Below, piece by piece: positions 1 to 7,183 of a stretch of DNA of 8,594 nucleotides. Position numbers and translations under genes: made by a program. Under the pieces are notes generated by a model that was given only the letters and a program-made list of their open reading frames with translations, was not told where the DNA came from and searched no databases. Position 1 is the first letter of the stretch; the number at the start of each line of letters is the position of its first letter. Origin of the DNA: JAAHGY01 sp051439365. GTDB taxonomy: Bacteria > Cyanobacteriota > Cyanobacteriia > CAKZMO01. The stretch lies in the NCBI GenBank assembly GCA_051439365.1, contig JBFRWC010000355.1:1-8594 (forward strand), given 5' to 3'.

Positions 1-1
1 G

Positions 2-778
2 AATAAGGGGTGGGAAAAAGTGCTGAACAATCTAGCATTTGAAACTCGTCTCACCGCTGTCGCAGAAAACGCTAGTCAGAACTTTCAAGCCGAAGTGCAA
101 ACGGCTATTGAAGAAATCGGTAATGAGCTGCAAATTATCAATCAACTTCAAGGAAGCAAGTTTCAATTTTTTGAGCAAGATTCAGGCTTCTTTGATAAAA
201 ACTTTGTGCGAATGACAGGCATGGTCATGGTTGCAGCGGGAGCAATTCTCGCCTTTGTTTTTCCACCACTGGGACTCCTATCCATCGTTGGCAGCGTTAC
301 CAGTTGGTTAGCCAGTCAATTCAAATCACGGGAGCAGAAACGCCATGAAGCAGTTGAAAATATTTCTATTTCTCTCAGGCGGCAACTGGACGAACAGCAA
401 GAAAAAGTGATGCAGCAATCTAGAGACAATTTCGCCAAATATTGTCAGTCTATTATCATGACTGTTGACGACTACTTTGAGGAGTTGGTTCAAGGCATTG
501 GGGCGATCGCCAATCACCTGAATACAGCCCAAGACAAGTTAGCCAATGCCGCCAACTATCTCAATCGCGCCTACGCCAAACGAATTATCGACTGGGCCAC
601 CGACCAGCCTGAATCGCTCACTGATACCACCATTCGCCAGAAAATTTGCAAGGTCAACCGCAACTTTGGCCACAGTATGGAAATTCAAACCACTACCACC
701 TTACCCCTGACTAAATTTCAGGACGAAATCTGCACCGTTCTCCAAGAAAACGTCACCATTCAACCGAAAAAAAATTAA
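2..778 (+). CDS. C-terminal part of a dynamin-like protein (probably 5'-truncated by the window edge)
   Basis: The reading frame is open from base 2, so this is probably the 3' end of a larger gene. A GTG at 20 with AAGGGG nine bases upstream is an alternative start, giving 252 aa. No GTPase motifs are present. Counting from that GTG, residues 1-60 and 100-185 are polar, heptad-like helices. They flank a hydrophobic stretch at about 66-98 (key residues MVMVAAGAILAFVFPPLGLL), which looks like a helical hairpin. This matches the stalk, membrane-inserting paddle and return helix of bacterial dynamin-like proteins. The gene ends 13 bp before a LeoA-like GTPase in the same orientation, so the two are probably cotranscribed. 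In E. coli, LeoA also sits beside other dynamin-family partners. The paddle and context are visible; membership in a dynamin pair is inferred. If GTG 20 is the real start, this would be a separate GTPase-less membrane partner. Confidence 0.62.
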   Translation, partial: NKGWEKVLNNLAFETRLTAVAENASQNFQAEVQTAIEEIGNELQIINQLQGSKFQFFEQDSGFFDKNFVRMTGMVMVAAGAILAFVFPPLGLLSIVGSVTSWLASQFKSREQKRHEAVENISISLRRQLDEQQEKVMQQSRDNFAKYCQSIIMTVDDYFEELVQGIGAIANHLNTAQDKLANAANYLNRAYAKRIIDWATDQPESLTDTTIRQKICKVNRNFGHSMEIQTTTTLPLTKFQDEICTVLQENVTIQPKKN

Positions 779-791
779 TCGAGGTCTTCCC

Positions 792-2543
792 ATGTCTCAA
801 ACTCATCAAACGTTTAAGGCGGCTGATCTCAGCCAGCGACTGAAAACAGCCTGTGTCCAATTTGACCATTTGTTAGCCTCGGCTGAGTCCCAAGAGTTAG
901 CCAAAATTCGACAAAAGTTCCGCGCTAGCTTGCAGGATTATAAACAAAAAGGTGCGCTAACGGTTGCCTTCATCGGTCAATACAGTGCCGGAAAATCTAC
1001 CATTATTTCGGCTCTGACTGGACAGCGCGATATTCACATTGACGCAGATATCGCCACCGATACCACCACCACTTACGACTGGAACGGCATCAAAATTATC
1101 GACACGCCGGGACTGTTTACCGATCGCACCGACCATGATGCGATTACCTATGAGGCGATCGCCAAAGCTGACCTGCTGGTCTTCTGTCTCACCCATATGC
1201 TCTTCGATACCCTCACCATCGAAAATTTCAAAAAGTTAGCCTATGACAAAGGCTACCGTTGGAAAATCATGCTGGTGATTAACAAAATGTCAGCGGGAGC
1301 CGGGGAAGAAGATCAAAAAATTGTCAGCTATCGCCATAGCCTCAGTACAGCCCTCAAGCCTTACAGTCTGAACGAGTTTCCCACTTGTTTTATTGATGCC
1401 AAGGATTACTGTGAAGGAATTGATGACGATGACGATTTTCTAACTGAAATCAGCCGTTTCGACACCTTTCTTACGGAACTCAACCACTTTGTCACAAAAC
1501 GGGCTTCTCTAACTGGATTAGATACTCCCGTGCGAATTGTGCTGGGTTGTTTGGATGAAGCTCAAATCAGTTTTGCTCGCAACTCTGATGAAGATACCGC
1601 CTTTCTGGAAGTGCTATCACGCCTCTCTCGCCGCATTAATAAAGAACGGGAACGACTCCGCACTAAGGTTAAAAGTATTACCTTGGATATGACAGGGGCG
1701 ATCGCCACCGAAGGGTCACGATTAGCTTCAGCCGTCGGTGAGCCAACATTTGAGGATTTGAACAAACAAACTGCAATTAACATCCGCCAACAGTACGAGA
1801 AAGCAGGGCAATCCCTGGAAACCGTGATTGAAAGCGCCATCCAATCCATTCGCCTAGAAGTCGAAACAGAGTTACAAAGCAACTTGACCCAGGCATTTGT
1901 AACCCAAATCAACTTCAACGATGAAGTATCAGACCACAGTTTTGCCAACGACAGTGACAAGCAACAGGTGCAAAGTCAAGTCGCATTGCTGCAAAAAATT
2001 GGGGGCCAAGTCGGAGCCAACATTACCAAGGCTGCAACTAGAGAGTTTGCCTCGACCGCCAGCCAAGGCTTTCTCCGCTCAATGGACGTTGCGGGTAGTA
2101 GTCTTCATCAGGGTGTGTATAACGTTGGCAAATTTATTGGCTATAACTTCAAACCTTGGGAAGCCGTTAATATGGCCAAAAATATTGGCAATGCTGCCAA
2201 GTTTTTAGGTCCAGCTATTGCGGTTGTCAGCATAGGCTTAGAAGCACATACCATGCATAAAGAACGGGAACGGGAGCAACAAATGGCGGATGTGCGTCGG
2301 GATATTACCAGTCAATTCAAAGCGATCGCCGTTGAGTTAGAACAACAAGTTGAGGCCAACTTGCAAGAATTTGAGCTAACAGTTTACGGTCAGCTTGAAA
2401 AGAACATCGCTGAGGCACGACAGCAAACCACATCAGCGATGGCGGCATCCCATACAGAGCTTGGCCAAATTGCCGAAATCAGAAAAGAACTAGAAGCCAT
2501 TCTCAGACAGATCCAACAAGCCGCAACTACTGAGGTACTGTGA
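792..2543 (+). CDS. LeoA-like bacterial dynamin GTPase
   Basis: This 583-aa protein starts at ATG 792, with GAGGT at 781-785 as a ribosome binding site. The GTPase domain is visible in order. G1 is GQYSAGKST at residues 62-70, switch I threonines are at 91-94, and G3 is DTPG at 104-107. The G4 position is LVINKM at 162-167, lacking the usual aspartate of N/TKxD. A SAK-like FIDAKD lies near 200-205. After residue 240 the chain is almost entirely helical and coiled coil (about 255-360 and 485-575). A glycine- and alanine-rich hydrophobic segment at about 440-485 (KFLGPAIAVVSIGLEA) resembles the membrane-contact tip of LeoA. Members of the LeoA family bind GTP and are proposed to act on membranes; E. 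coli LeoA is linked to vesicle-associated toxin release. It probably works with the upstream paddle protein as a hetero-assembly. The dynamin assignment is strong; its cellular role here is unknown. Confidence 0.88.
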   Translation: MSQTHQTFKAADLSQRLKTACVQFDHLLASAESQELAKIRQKFRASLQDYKQKGALTVAFIGQYSAGKSTIISALTGQRDIHIDADIATDTTTTYDWNGIKIIDTPGLFTDRTDHDAITYEAIAKADLLVFCLTHMLFDTLTIENFKKLAYDKGYRWKIMLVINKMSAGAGEEDQKIVSYRHSLSTALKPYSLNEFPTCFIDAKDYCEGIDDDDDFLTEISRFDTFLTELNHFVTKRASLTGLDTPVRIVLGCLDEAQISFARNSDEDTAFLEVLSRLSRRINKERERLRTKVKSITLDMTGAIATEGSRLASAVGEPTFEDLNKQTAINIRQQYEKAGQSLETVIESAIQSIRLEVETELQSNLTQAFVTQINFNDEVSDHSFANDSDKQQVQSQVALLQKIGGQVGANITKAATREFASTASQGFLRSMDVAGSSLHQGVYNVGKFIGYNFKPWEAVNMAKNIGNAAKFLGPAIAVVSIGLEAHTMHKEREREQQMADVRRDITSQFKAIAVELEQQVEANLQEFELTVYGQLEKNIAEARQQTTSAMAASHTELGQIAEIRKELEAILRQIQQAATTEVL

Positions 2544-2574
2544 ACATCATCTAGCTTCCGGTATTAGTAGATGG

Positions 2575-2636
2575 GAGCGATCGCCCCCTTCCCCATTCAT
2601 GAGCGATCGCCCCCTTCCCTTCCAAAATCCAAAATC
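2575..2636. repeat. Intergenic HIP1-containing direct repeats and CCAAAAT repeats
   Basis: A 19-bp sequence, GAGCGATCGCCCCCTTCCC, occurs at 2575-2593 and again at 2601-2619, a 26-bp period. Each copy contains a full HIP1 octamer. Just downstream, CCAAAAT is repeated in tandem at 2622-2628 and 2629-2635. The block lies between the convergent 3' ends of the dynamin gene and the small minus-strand gene. HIP1-rich and CCAAAAT-type intergenic repeats are common in cyanobacteria. The copy at 2573-2588 could form a GC-rich stem with one mismatch, but no T-run follows, so I do not call it a terminator. Confidence 0.75.
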
Positions 2637-2664
2637 GCCAATCTAAAATTGGACAATCACCCCT

Positions 2665-2856
2665 TCACTTCTCCCTACGACGTTTTTGGTTGAGGCAATA
2701 GAGAAGGGCGATCGCCAACCACCCGACAACACAACCGACTTGCAGCAAGGACGCGGAAGGCACGACTGTGAGGTTGGGAATGTGAACTTCAACAAAATTA
2801 GAATAGGCATTCTCTAGCGCTTGCCGTTGTTTGTATTGCTTCTGCAATTTATCCAT
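2665..2856 (-). CDS. Small single-pass membrane protein (63 aa), function unknown
   Basis: I do not recognise this family. The frame could be extended upstream. I chose the ATG at 2856 because GAGGTC lies six bases before it on the minus strand, while the upstream ATG at 2868 has no ribosome binding site. Residues 1-25 are polar and helical (DKLQKQYKQRQALENAY). Residues 34-56 form one convincing transmembrane helix (LLQVGCVVGWLAIALLYCL). The chain ends in KRRREK, so the C-terminus should face the cytoplasm. It lies between the dynamin gene (convergent) and the NACHT gene (divergent). Its ribosome binding site is buried in a perfect 10-bp hairpin, consistent with tight translational control, as seen for some small membrane toxins. 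It could be such a toxin, an accessory of the NACHT protein, or a spurious frame. The ribosome binding site plus the transmembrane and basic-tail architecture make a real gene more likely than not. Confidence 0.55.
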   Translation of the reverse strand: MDKLQKQYKQRQALENAYSNFVEVHIPNLTVVPSASLLQVGCVVGWLAIALLYCLNQKRRREK

Positions 2857-2857
2857 G

Positions 2858-2887
2858 ACTGACCTCATGTGTAGATTTGAGGTCAGT
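2858..2887 (-). promoter_or_regulatory. Perfect 10-bp hairpin covering the ribosome binding site of the small membrane gene
   Basis: ACTGACCTCA at 2858-2867 and TGAGGTCAGT at 2878-2887 are exact inverted complements separated by 10 nt. Read on the minus strand, the 3' arm contains the GAGGTC ribosome binding site and ends one base before the ATG at 2856. In RNA the stem would hide the ribosome binding site completely. As DNA, the same palindrome could be an operator. The pairing is directly visible; the regulatory role is inferred. Confidence 0.6.
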
Positions 2888-2893
2888 GTTTCT

Positions 2894-2910
2894 TTGGGAT
2901 TCGATCCCAA
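2894..2910. repeat. Inverted repeat TTGGGAT-tcg-ATCCCAA
   Basis: A perfect 7-bp stem with a 3-nt loop lies between the ribosome-binding-site hairpin and the NACHT promoter candidate. A further matching pair, GTGTTTC at 2886-2892 and GAAACAC at 2967-2973, brackets the same stretch. The loop recalls a tRNA T-arm, but no tRNA fold can be completed on either strand. It is probably an operator half-site pair or part of a structured leader. Confidence 0.5.
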
Positions 2911-2940
2911 CCAAATGTCACACGGATAGCCTGAAAGCGT

Positions 2941-2949
2941 TGCTAGAAT
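2941..2949 (+). promoter_or_regulatory. Candidate extended -10 promoter for the NACHT gene
   Basis: TGCTAGAAT fits the extended -10 pattern TGnTATAAT with one mismatch in the hexamer. No good -35 element is visible 16-18 bp upstream, which is tolerable for extended -10 promoters. Transcription from here would start near 2956, leaving a leader of about 75 nt. That leader would contain the competing hairpins at 2961-3002 and the GGGGT ribosome binding site at 3019-3023. Confidence 0.38.
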
Positions 2950-2960
2950 GGGCGTAGCTG

Positions 2961-3002
2961 GTTTGGGAAACACTCTCGTTTGGGCAGGTTTTCCCAAACG
3001 AG
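2961..3002 (+). promoter_or_regulatory. Two mutually exclusive perfect hairpins in the presumed NACHT leader
   Basis: CCCAAAC at 2993-2999 can pair with either of two upstream GTTTGGG copies. Stem A joins 2975-2984 (CTCGTTTGGG) with 2993-3002 (CCCAAACGAG), a perfect 10-bp stem with an 8-nt loop. Stem B joins 2961-2970 (GTTTGGGAAA) with 2990-2999 (TTTCCCAAAC), also a perfect 10-bp stem, with a 19-nt loop. The two cannot form at the same time. The block ends 28 bp before the NACHT ATG. It could be an RNA switch in the leader, or a cluster of protein-binding sites on DNA. The pairings are directly seen; the function is inferred. Confidence 0.55.
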
Positions 3003-3030
3003 CAGCAGTTTTCTATCTGGGGTCATAGTC

Positions 3031-6000
3031 ATGGTGGAAAAGTTAGATCAGCCCTTCAAAAAAAGCCGCAATTACGGCACCACCCCTGAAGATTTACAAG
3101 ACCGCCTAGATTTGGTGGCGGCATTGTTGGATCTGGCGGATGACAAAATAGCGATTCCGCCAGATAAACCTCTCAAGGCTCAATTCAAGTTGGAGTGGGT
3201 GAAGGAAGACCAGTTGCAGGTTTCTGGAACGGTTGAAGCCCAGCAAGAAAAGGGAACCACTAAGAAAGATTTAGGAGTTTTGTTGGAGGTCTATCGTCAC
3301 ACGACTATCTCAGAGTCAGCCAGAAATGAACTAATCCAAAATGCGTTGGTTTGCCTATGGGATTTGAAGGTTTTACAGAAACTTCCTTCAAACAAGAACC
3401 AGGGATTTTGGAAGTTCTCTCTTTGTCTCAAGCATCAGACTGCTGAAAGAGAGCAGAATTTACAGGTTATTAAGGATCAATGGCAAGCGGTGTTTGGGAA
3501 ACTGCCCCAACCCAAGGATTTACCTGTATCTGCGGGACGGCTCCAGCAGTTCATTTTGGGGTTGAGGGGGGACTATCGGGAGGCGCAGGGGAGGTTGGAG
3601 GAAATCACCGAGGCGTTGCGGCAGTGTCTTCAAGATCAAACCCTGGCGATCGCGGGGGTGGAGGCGGGGAGTGTATTGCTGGTGATTGAGAGTTCCCAGA
3701 CGGGGTATGAGCAACTGAAGCGGCTGATTGGGCAGGAGATTGCGGGGTTTCCGGTGGAGTATGCCATTGATCAGTGGCAGCGGGTCTGTCGGCGGATGTT
3801 GATAGACCGGAAGCCGTTGACCAGCAATACGGTTTTGGGTCGGGCTTGTGGGGACCGTAATTTAATTGATGAGGATTTGTTTGTCGATTTGGCGTTGGTG
3901 CAGCCGAAGCGGGGCCGGGAGGAGCAACATCCTGAGGATATTGACCCGGAGCAGGGATCGGTGTTGTTTACGCGGCAGGAGGTGGAGCAGCGGTTTGCCT
4001 ATCAGGAGTTTCTGGAGGCGGTGATTGGCAAGGGTGCGGAGCAGCGGATGGCGATCGTGGGGGAACCGGGGGCGGGGAAGACGACGTTGTTGCGAAAATT
4101 GGCGTTTTGGCTGTTGCAAACGACGGATGATTTGGTCATTTATGTGGATTTGGCCGATTGGGGCGATCGCAGGGGCAACCAAGGGCTGGGGGAGTATTTG
4201 GAGAATGATTGGCTGAAGGAGGCATTGGGTCAATCGTGGCAGGAGATGAAGGGGGATTGGGCGCGACGGTTTGAAGCGGGGGCGGTCTGGTTGCTGTTGG
4301 ATGGGTTTGATGAGATGAGCCAGCGGGACCAGCAGGGGTTGGCGTTCCGGGGATGGGTGACGAATGCACGGCTGATGGTCACGTGTCGGTTGAATGTGTG
4401 GCAAGCGAATCCGTCGAATTTGCAGGGGTTTCAGACCTATCTGACGCAGCCATTTGAGGATGAGCAGGTGGAGACGTTTATTCGGCGGTGGTTTCCGGGG
4501 GTGTTTGAGCCGGAGGAAGCAGACTTGTTGGCGACATCGTTGTGGGCGGAGTTGCAGGGGGCGGGGAAGGAACGGATTAAGGATTTGTGTCGCAATCCGC
4601 TGCGGTTGACGTTGTTGTGTGCGACTTGGCAGGTGGATGGGGCATTGCCGGACACGATGGCGGATTTGTATGCGGGGTTTGTGGCGGCGATGTATCGCTG
4701 GAAGGAAGACCGATTTGAGGTTTCGGAGGAGGAACGGGAACGGTTAAATGCGGGGTTGGGGGCGTTGGCACTGGCTTCGTTGGATGGGGATTCGGGGCGG
4801 TTTCGGTTAAGCCAGCGGTTGGTGTGTGAGCATTTGGGCAAACCGCAGGCTAAGGGATCGTTGTTGCCGTTGGCGTTGCAGTTGGGTTGGTTGAATCAGG
4901 TGGGGGTGGCGGCGGAAAATCGGCGGGAAACGGTGTATGGGTTTTATCATGCGACGTTTCAGGAGTATTTTGCAGCGTTGGCGGTGGATGATTGGGATTA
5001 TTTTTTGCCAAGGGATCATGTGGATCGTCCGGTAGCGGGGAAGCGGTATCGGATTTTTGAGCCGCAGTGGAAACAGGTGATTTTGTTGTGGTTGGGGCGG
5101 GGGAATATTGCAGATGAGGAGAAGGAATCGTTTATTCGGGCGTTGTTTGAACTTGAGGATGGAGTCAGGGATTTTTACGAATATCAAGCCTATTTCCTAG
5201 CAGCAGCAGGAATTAACGAATTTAAGGCTTGTTCTTTATCAGATGAAATTGTTTCACAAGTGGTGAAGTGGGGACTTGGTTGCTCTTTTTTACCAATTGA
5301 AAAAGAGGCAAGGAGTAATATTCCAAAAACAAACCGAAAACTGGCAGTTTCAGAACTTATTAGACTTCTTGAAGATCCTCAGTATGAGTATGATCGAATA
5401 AAAGTAGCAGAGACATTAGGGAAATTTGACCCAGGTAATCCAGAAGCGATTGATGTGTTGATTAGTCTTATTACTCAACCTTCTGAGGATAAATCTATGT
5501 GGATGAAAGCGATTAGAAGCCTAGGTGAAATCGGACAAAGTAACCCGAAAGCAATTGATACTTTGGTTCACCAGATTGAAGGTACCGAGGATGAATACCT
5601 TCTTTGGTGGGCTGCTAAGAGTTTAGCAAAAATTACTATAGACAAGTCTAAAGCTATTAGCGTTCTTGTCTCCATTCTAGTAAATACCCACGATTCCCAG
5701 ATGCTTTATAAGGCTGCAACCAGTCTAGCAATAGTAGGCAATCTAATAGGCATAGAGGTCTTGGTAGAGCTATTAACCACTCATAATTTAGGGCAAGGTG
5801 CTCGTGACCAAGTGGTTCGCACTCTTCTGATACTCGGAGAGATTGAGGACAATGCAAAAGCAATAGTTAAATACCTAAAGGGAATTGAACTGGACTATAA
5901 TTTTTTCTATAAATCTATATTAATTCGTGATTTAATTAAAGAATTAAGTAAACATATTTTTGTGAAACCAAGGGTTTTATATGAAACTGATCCTATATTC

Positions 6001-6948
6001 GGTACTTTGGTAGAACTCATCGAAACACATGAAGACAAATGTGTGCGCCAGAGTGCTATTGACTGCTTAGAAAAAATCGGTAAAGAAAATCAAGCGGTTA
6101 TATCTTTCCTCATTGAAGTTATCCAGAAGACTACAGATAGAGACATTGGTAGCTACATTAGAGGATTAGAGACAATTGGCCAGGGAAATCCAAAGGCGAT
6201 CGCCGCATTAGTCAACCTTCTTGGAACTACTTCAGATAGCCTTACCTGTAGACAAGCGGTAAAGAGCCTGAAAAAAATCCTAGCCATGCCTGAACAATAT
6301 GCAGGAGTCGTCGCTGCTTTAAAGGGCAATCTCAGTGACGAGGTTTACCAAAATGACTTTCAGCTATTCCATGAAAGCTACGAACTCATCTGGAACTGTG
6401 CCGAAAACCTCCCCTATCCCCAGTTTTATCGAGCATGGCACCATCCCCCCACCACACCCCATCCCGAAATCGCCGAAACCACCCCCATCGGCTCCACCCC
6501 CCTTACCCAACACCACAACCTCGCCCTCCTACCCCAACTCCTCACCCAAGCCATCCAGACCCACCAACCACCCCTCACCCACCAACTCATCTGCATTGAT
6601 GTCAGCCGCTTCAGCAATCCCAGTAAACCGTTTCTGCAACTCTACAACGCCATGAAAAAGGCAGGCTGTCCCGCAGTCGATGACAAACCCAGTACCATCG
6701 AAGCATTGCAAGACTACTGTGAAGCAACCCTGAGCAAAGACAAAATCGCCCTCTTCCTCTACGAAGATCCCAACTTCCCACCCCAAGGCTTTGACGTGAC
6801 CGTGCTGAACCAACTGGCCCGATTTAATCTGCCTGTAGCCGTGGTTGTAGAGGATCAGATTGAGGGTTGTGCCTTAGAGCAATTTCTGGAAACTGATCCG
6901 AATTTGGTAGGGGCGATCGTCCAGTGGTTGCAAAACTTGGAGCGGTGA
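3031..6948 (+). CDS. NACHT-domain STAND NTPase with HEAT-like repeats and a C-terminal alpha/beta domain
   Basis: The start is ATG 3031, with GGGGT at 3019-3023, giving 1305 aa. Residues 1-160 form a helical, winged-helix-like module with signature WKFSLCLKH (127-135). Residues 165-335 are a helical linker. The NACHT domain has P-loop GEPGAGKTT at 344-352, Walker B LLLDGFDEM at 421-429, a sensor-like TCR at 451-453, the motif NPLRLTLLC, and the family-typical HATFQEYFAAL at 640-650. From about 770 to 1100 are tandem HEAT-like repeats of roughly 35-40 aa (for example GEIGQSNPKAIDTLV and ETIGQGNPKAIAALV). Residues 1160-1305 form an alpha/beta domain with strands LICIDV, IALFLY and VAVVV. STAND NTPases are signal-gated switches that oligomerise on sensing a ligand; several bacterial NACHT proteins block phages. 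The HEAT array is the likely sensor. No nuclease, protease or membrane effector motif is visible at either end. Base composition changes abruptly at the domain borders. Confidence 0.9.
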   Translation: MVEKLDQPFKKSRNYGTTPEDLQDRLDLVAALLDLADDKIAIPPDKPLKAQFKLEWVKEDQLQVSGTVEAQQEKGTTKKDLGVLLEVYRHTTISESARNELIQNALVCLWDLKVLQKLPSNKNQGFWKFSLCLKHQTAEREQNLQVIKDQWQAVFGKLPQPKDLPVSAGRLQQFILGLRGDYREAQGRLEEITEALRQCLQDQTLAIAGVEAGSVLLVIESSQTGYEQLKRLIGQEIAGFPVEYAIDQWQRVCRRMLIDRKPLTSNTVLGRACGDRNLIDEDLFVDLALVQPKRGREEQHPEDIDPEQGSVLFTRQEVEQRFAYQEFLEAVIGKGAEQRMAIVGEPGAGKTTLLRKLAFWLLQTTDDLVIYVDLADWGDRRGNQGLGEYLENDWLKEALGQSWQEMKGDWARRFEAGAVWLLLDGFDEMSQRDQQGLAFRGWVTNARLMVTCRLNVWQANPSNLQGFQTYLTQPFEDEQVETFIRRWFPGVFEPEEADLLATSLWAELQGAGKERIKDLCRNPLRLTLLCATWQVDGALPDTMADLYAGFVAAMYRWKEDRFEVSEEERERLNAGLGALALASLDGDSGRFRLSQRLVCEHLGKPQAKGSLLPLALQLGWLNQVGVAAENRRETVYGFYHATFQEYFAALAVDDWDYFLPRDHVDRPVAGKRYRIFEPQWKQVILLWLGRGNIADEEKESFIRALFELEDGVRDFYEYQAYFLAAAGINEFKACSLSDEIVSQVVKWGLGCSFLPIEKEARSNIPKTNRKLAVSELIRLLEDPQYEYDRIKVAETLGKFDPGNPEAIDVLISLITQPSEDKSMWMKAIRSLGEIGQSNPKAIDTLVHQIEGTEDEYLLWWAAKSLAKITIDKSKAISVLVSILVNTHDSQMLYKAATSLAIVGNLIGIEVLVELLTTHNLGQGARDQVVRTLLILGEIEDNAKAIVKYLKGIELDYNFFYKSILIRDLIKELSKHIFVKPRVLYETDPIFGTLVELIETHEDKCVRQSAIDCLEKIGKENQAVISFLIEVIQKTTDRDIGSYIRGLETIGQGNPKAIAALVNLLGTTSDSLTCRQAVKSLKKILAMPEQYAGVVAALKGNLSDEVYQNDFQLFHESYELIWNCAENLPYPQFYRAWHHPPTTPHPEIAETTPIGSTPLTQHHNLALLPQLLTQAIQTHQPPLTHQLICIDVSRFSNPSKPFLQLYNAMKKAGCPAVDDKPSTIEALQDYCEATLSKDKIALFLYEDPNFPPQGFDVTVLNQLARFNLPVAVVVEDQIEGCALEQFLETDPNLVGAIVQWLQNLER
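6787..6948 (+). repeat. NACHT 3'-end repeat, copy 1 (within the intact gene)
   Basis: The last 53 codons plus stop of the NACHT gene recur at 7587-7748 without any gap, exactly 800 bp downstream. My hand alignment gives about 132 of 162 identical bases and 38 of 53 identical residues. Homology fades within about 10 bp after the stop codon, before the ribosome binding site of the antitoxin gene. Copies 1 and 2 therefore bracket the toxin-antitoxin cassette as imperfect direct repeats. Confidence 0.85.
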
Positions 6949-6985
6949 CGGCAAAATCTAGAGTAAGCATTCAAGGGAGGGAACG

Positions 6986-7183
6986 ATGCCCATCATTAAA
7001 ATTCCAAAGCAGTATTTAATCGACCAGAATGAGGAATTTATTACCGTGGATGTCCCCACTTCAGTGGTGTCCCAGTGGCAACGAGACTATGATAAAATCG
7101 CTGCCGCCAAAGGATTACTTCAGGATAAGCGAGACGCAATGTTGGCTCATCTCCACACCACTCGCCAGGAGTGGGATCGGTGA
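6986..7183 (+). CDS. Antitoxin of a PIN-type (VapBC-like) toxin-antitoxin pair
   Basis: This 65-aa protein starts at ATG 6986 behind a very strong ribosome binding site (AAGGGAGG at 6973-6980, five bases upstream). The N-terminal part (MPIIKIPKQYLID) is compact and strand-like and could bind DNA. The C-terminal part is a charged helix ending in TTRQEWDR, the kind of tail that wraps around PIN toxins in other pairs. The stop codon overlaps the toxin GTG start by 4 nt (GTGA), the usual translational coupling. It probably neutralises the downstream ribonuclease and represses its own operon. I do not recognise it as a classical AbrB or ribbon-helix-helix VapB; the antitoxin role rests mainly on size, order and coupling. 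It lies 37 bp after the NACHT stop and could be cotranscribed with it. Confidence 0.78.
   Translation: MPIIKIPKQYLIDQNEEFITVDVPTSVVSQWQRDYDKIAAAKGLLQDKRDAMLAHLHTTRQEWDR

Noticed and set aside
1562..1960. 132-aa minus-strand frame inside the dynamin gene
   Set aside because: Serine- and arginine-rich antisense shadow of a strongly supported coding region, with no ribosome binding site or recognisable motif.
2573..2588. Possible rho-independent terminator after the dynamin gene
   Set aside because: The stem comes mostly from the self-complementary HIP1 octamer, has a mismatch, and is followed by C-rich sequence without a T-run.
2575..2619. CRISPR array suspicion for the 26-bp-period repeat
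   Set aside because: There are only two copies, the gap is 7 bp, and the repeat is built around HIP1. There are no spacers of CRISPR length and no cas genes.
2886..2975. A tRNA-like stretch with GGGATTCGATCCC on the plus strand and TGTTTCC...AGAAACA ends on the minus strand
   Set aside because: The T-loop register does not pair correctly, no D-arm or anticodon arm can be drawn, and position 8 is wrong. Better explained as inverted repeats in a regulatory gap.
3862..5187. Several long minus-strand open frames opposite the NACHT domain
   Set aside because: The translations are rich in proline, arginine and histidine. They arise from the extreme G-richness of the coding strand, which removes stops on the other strand.
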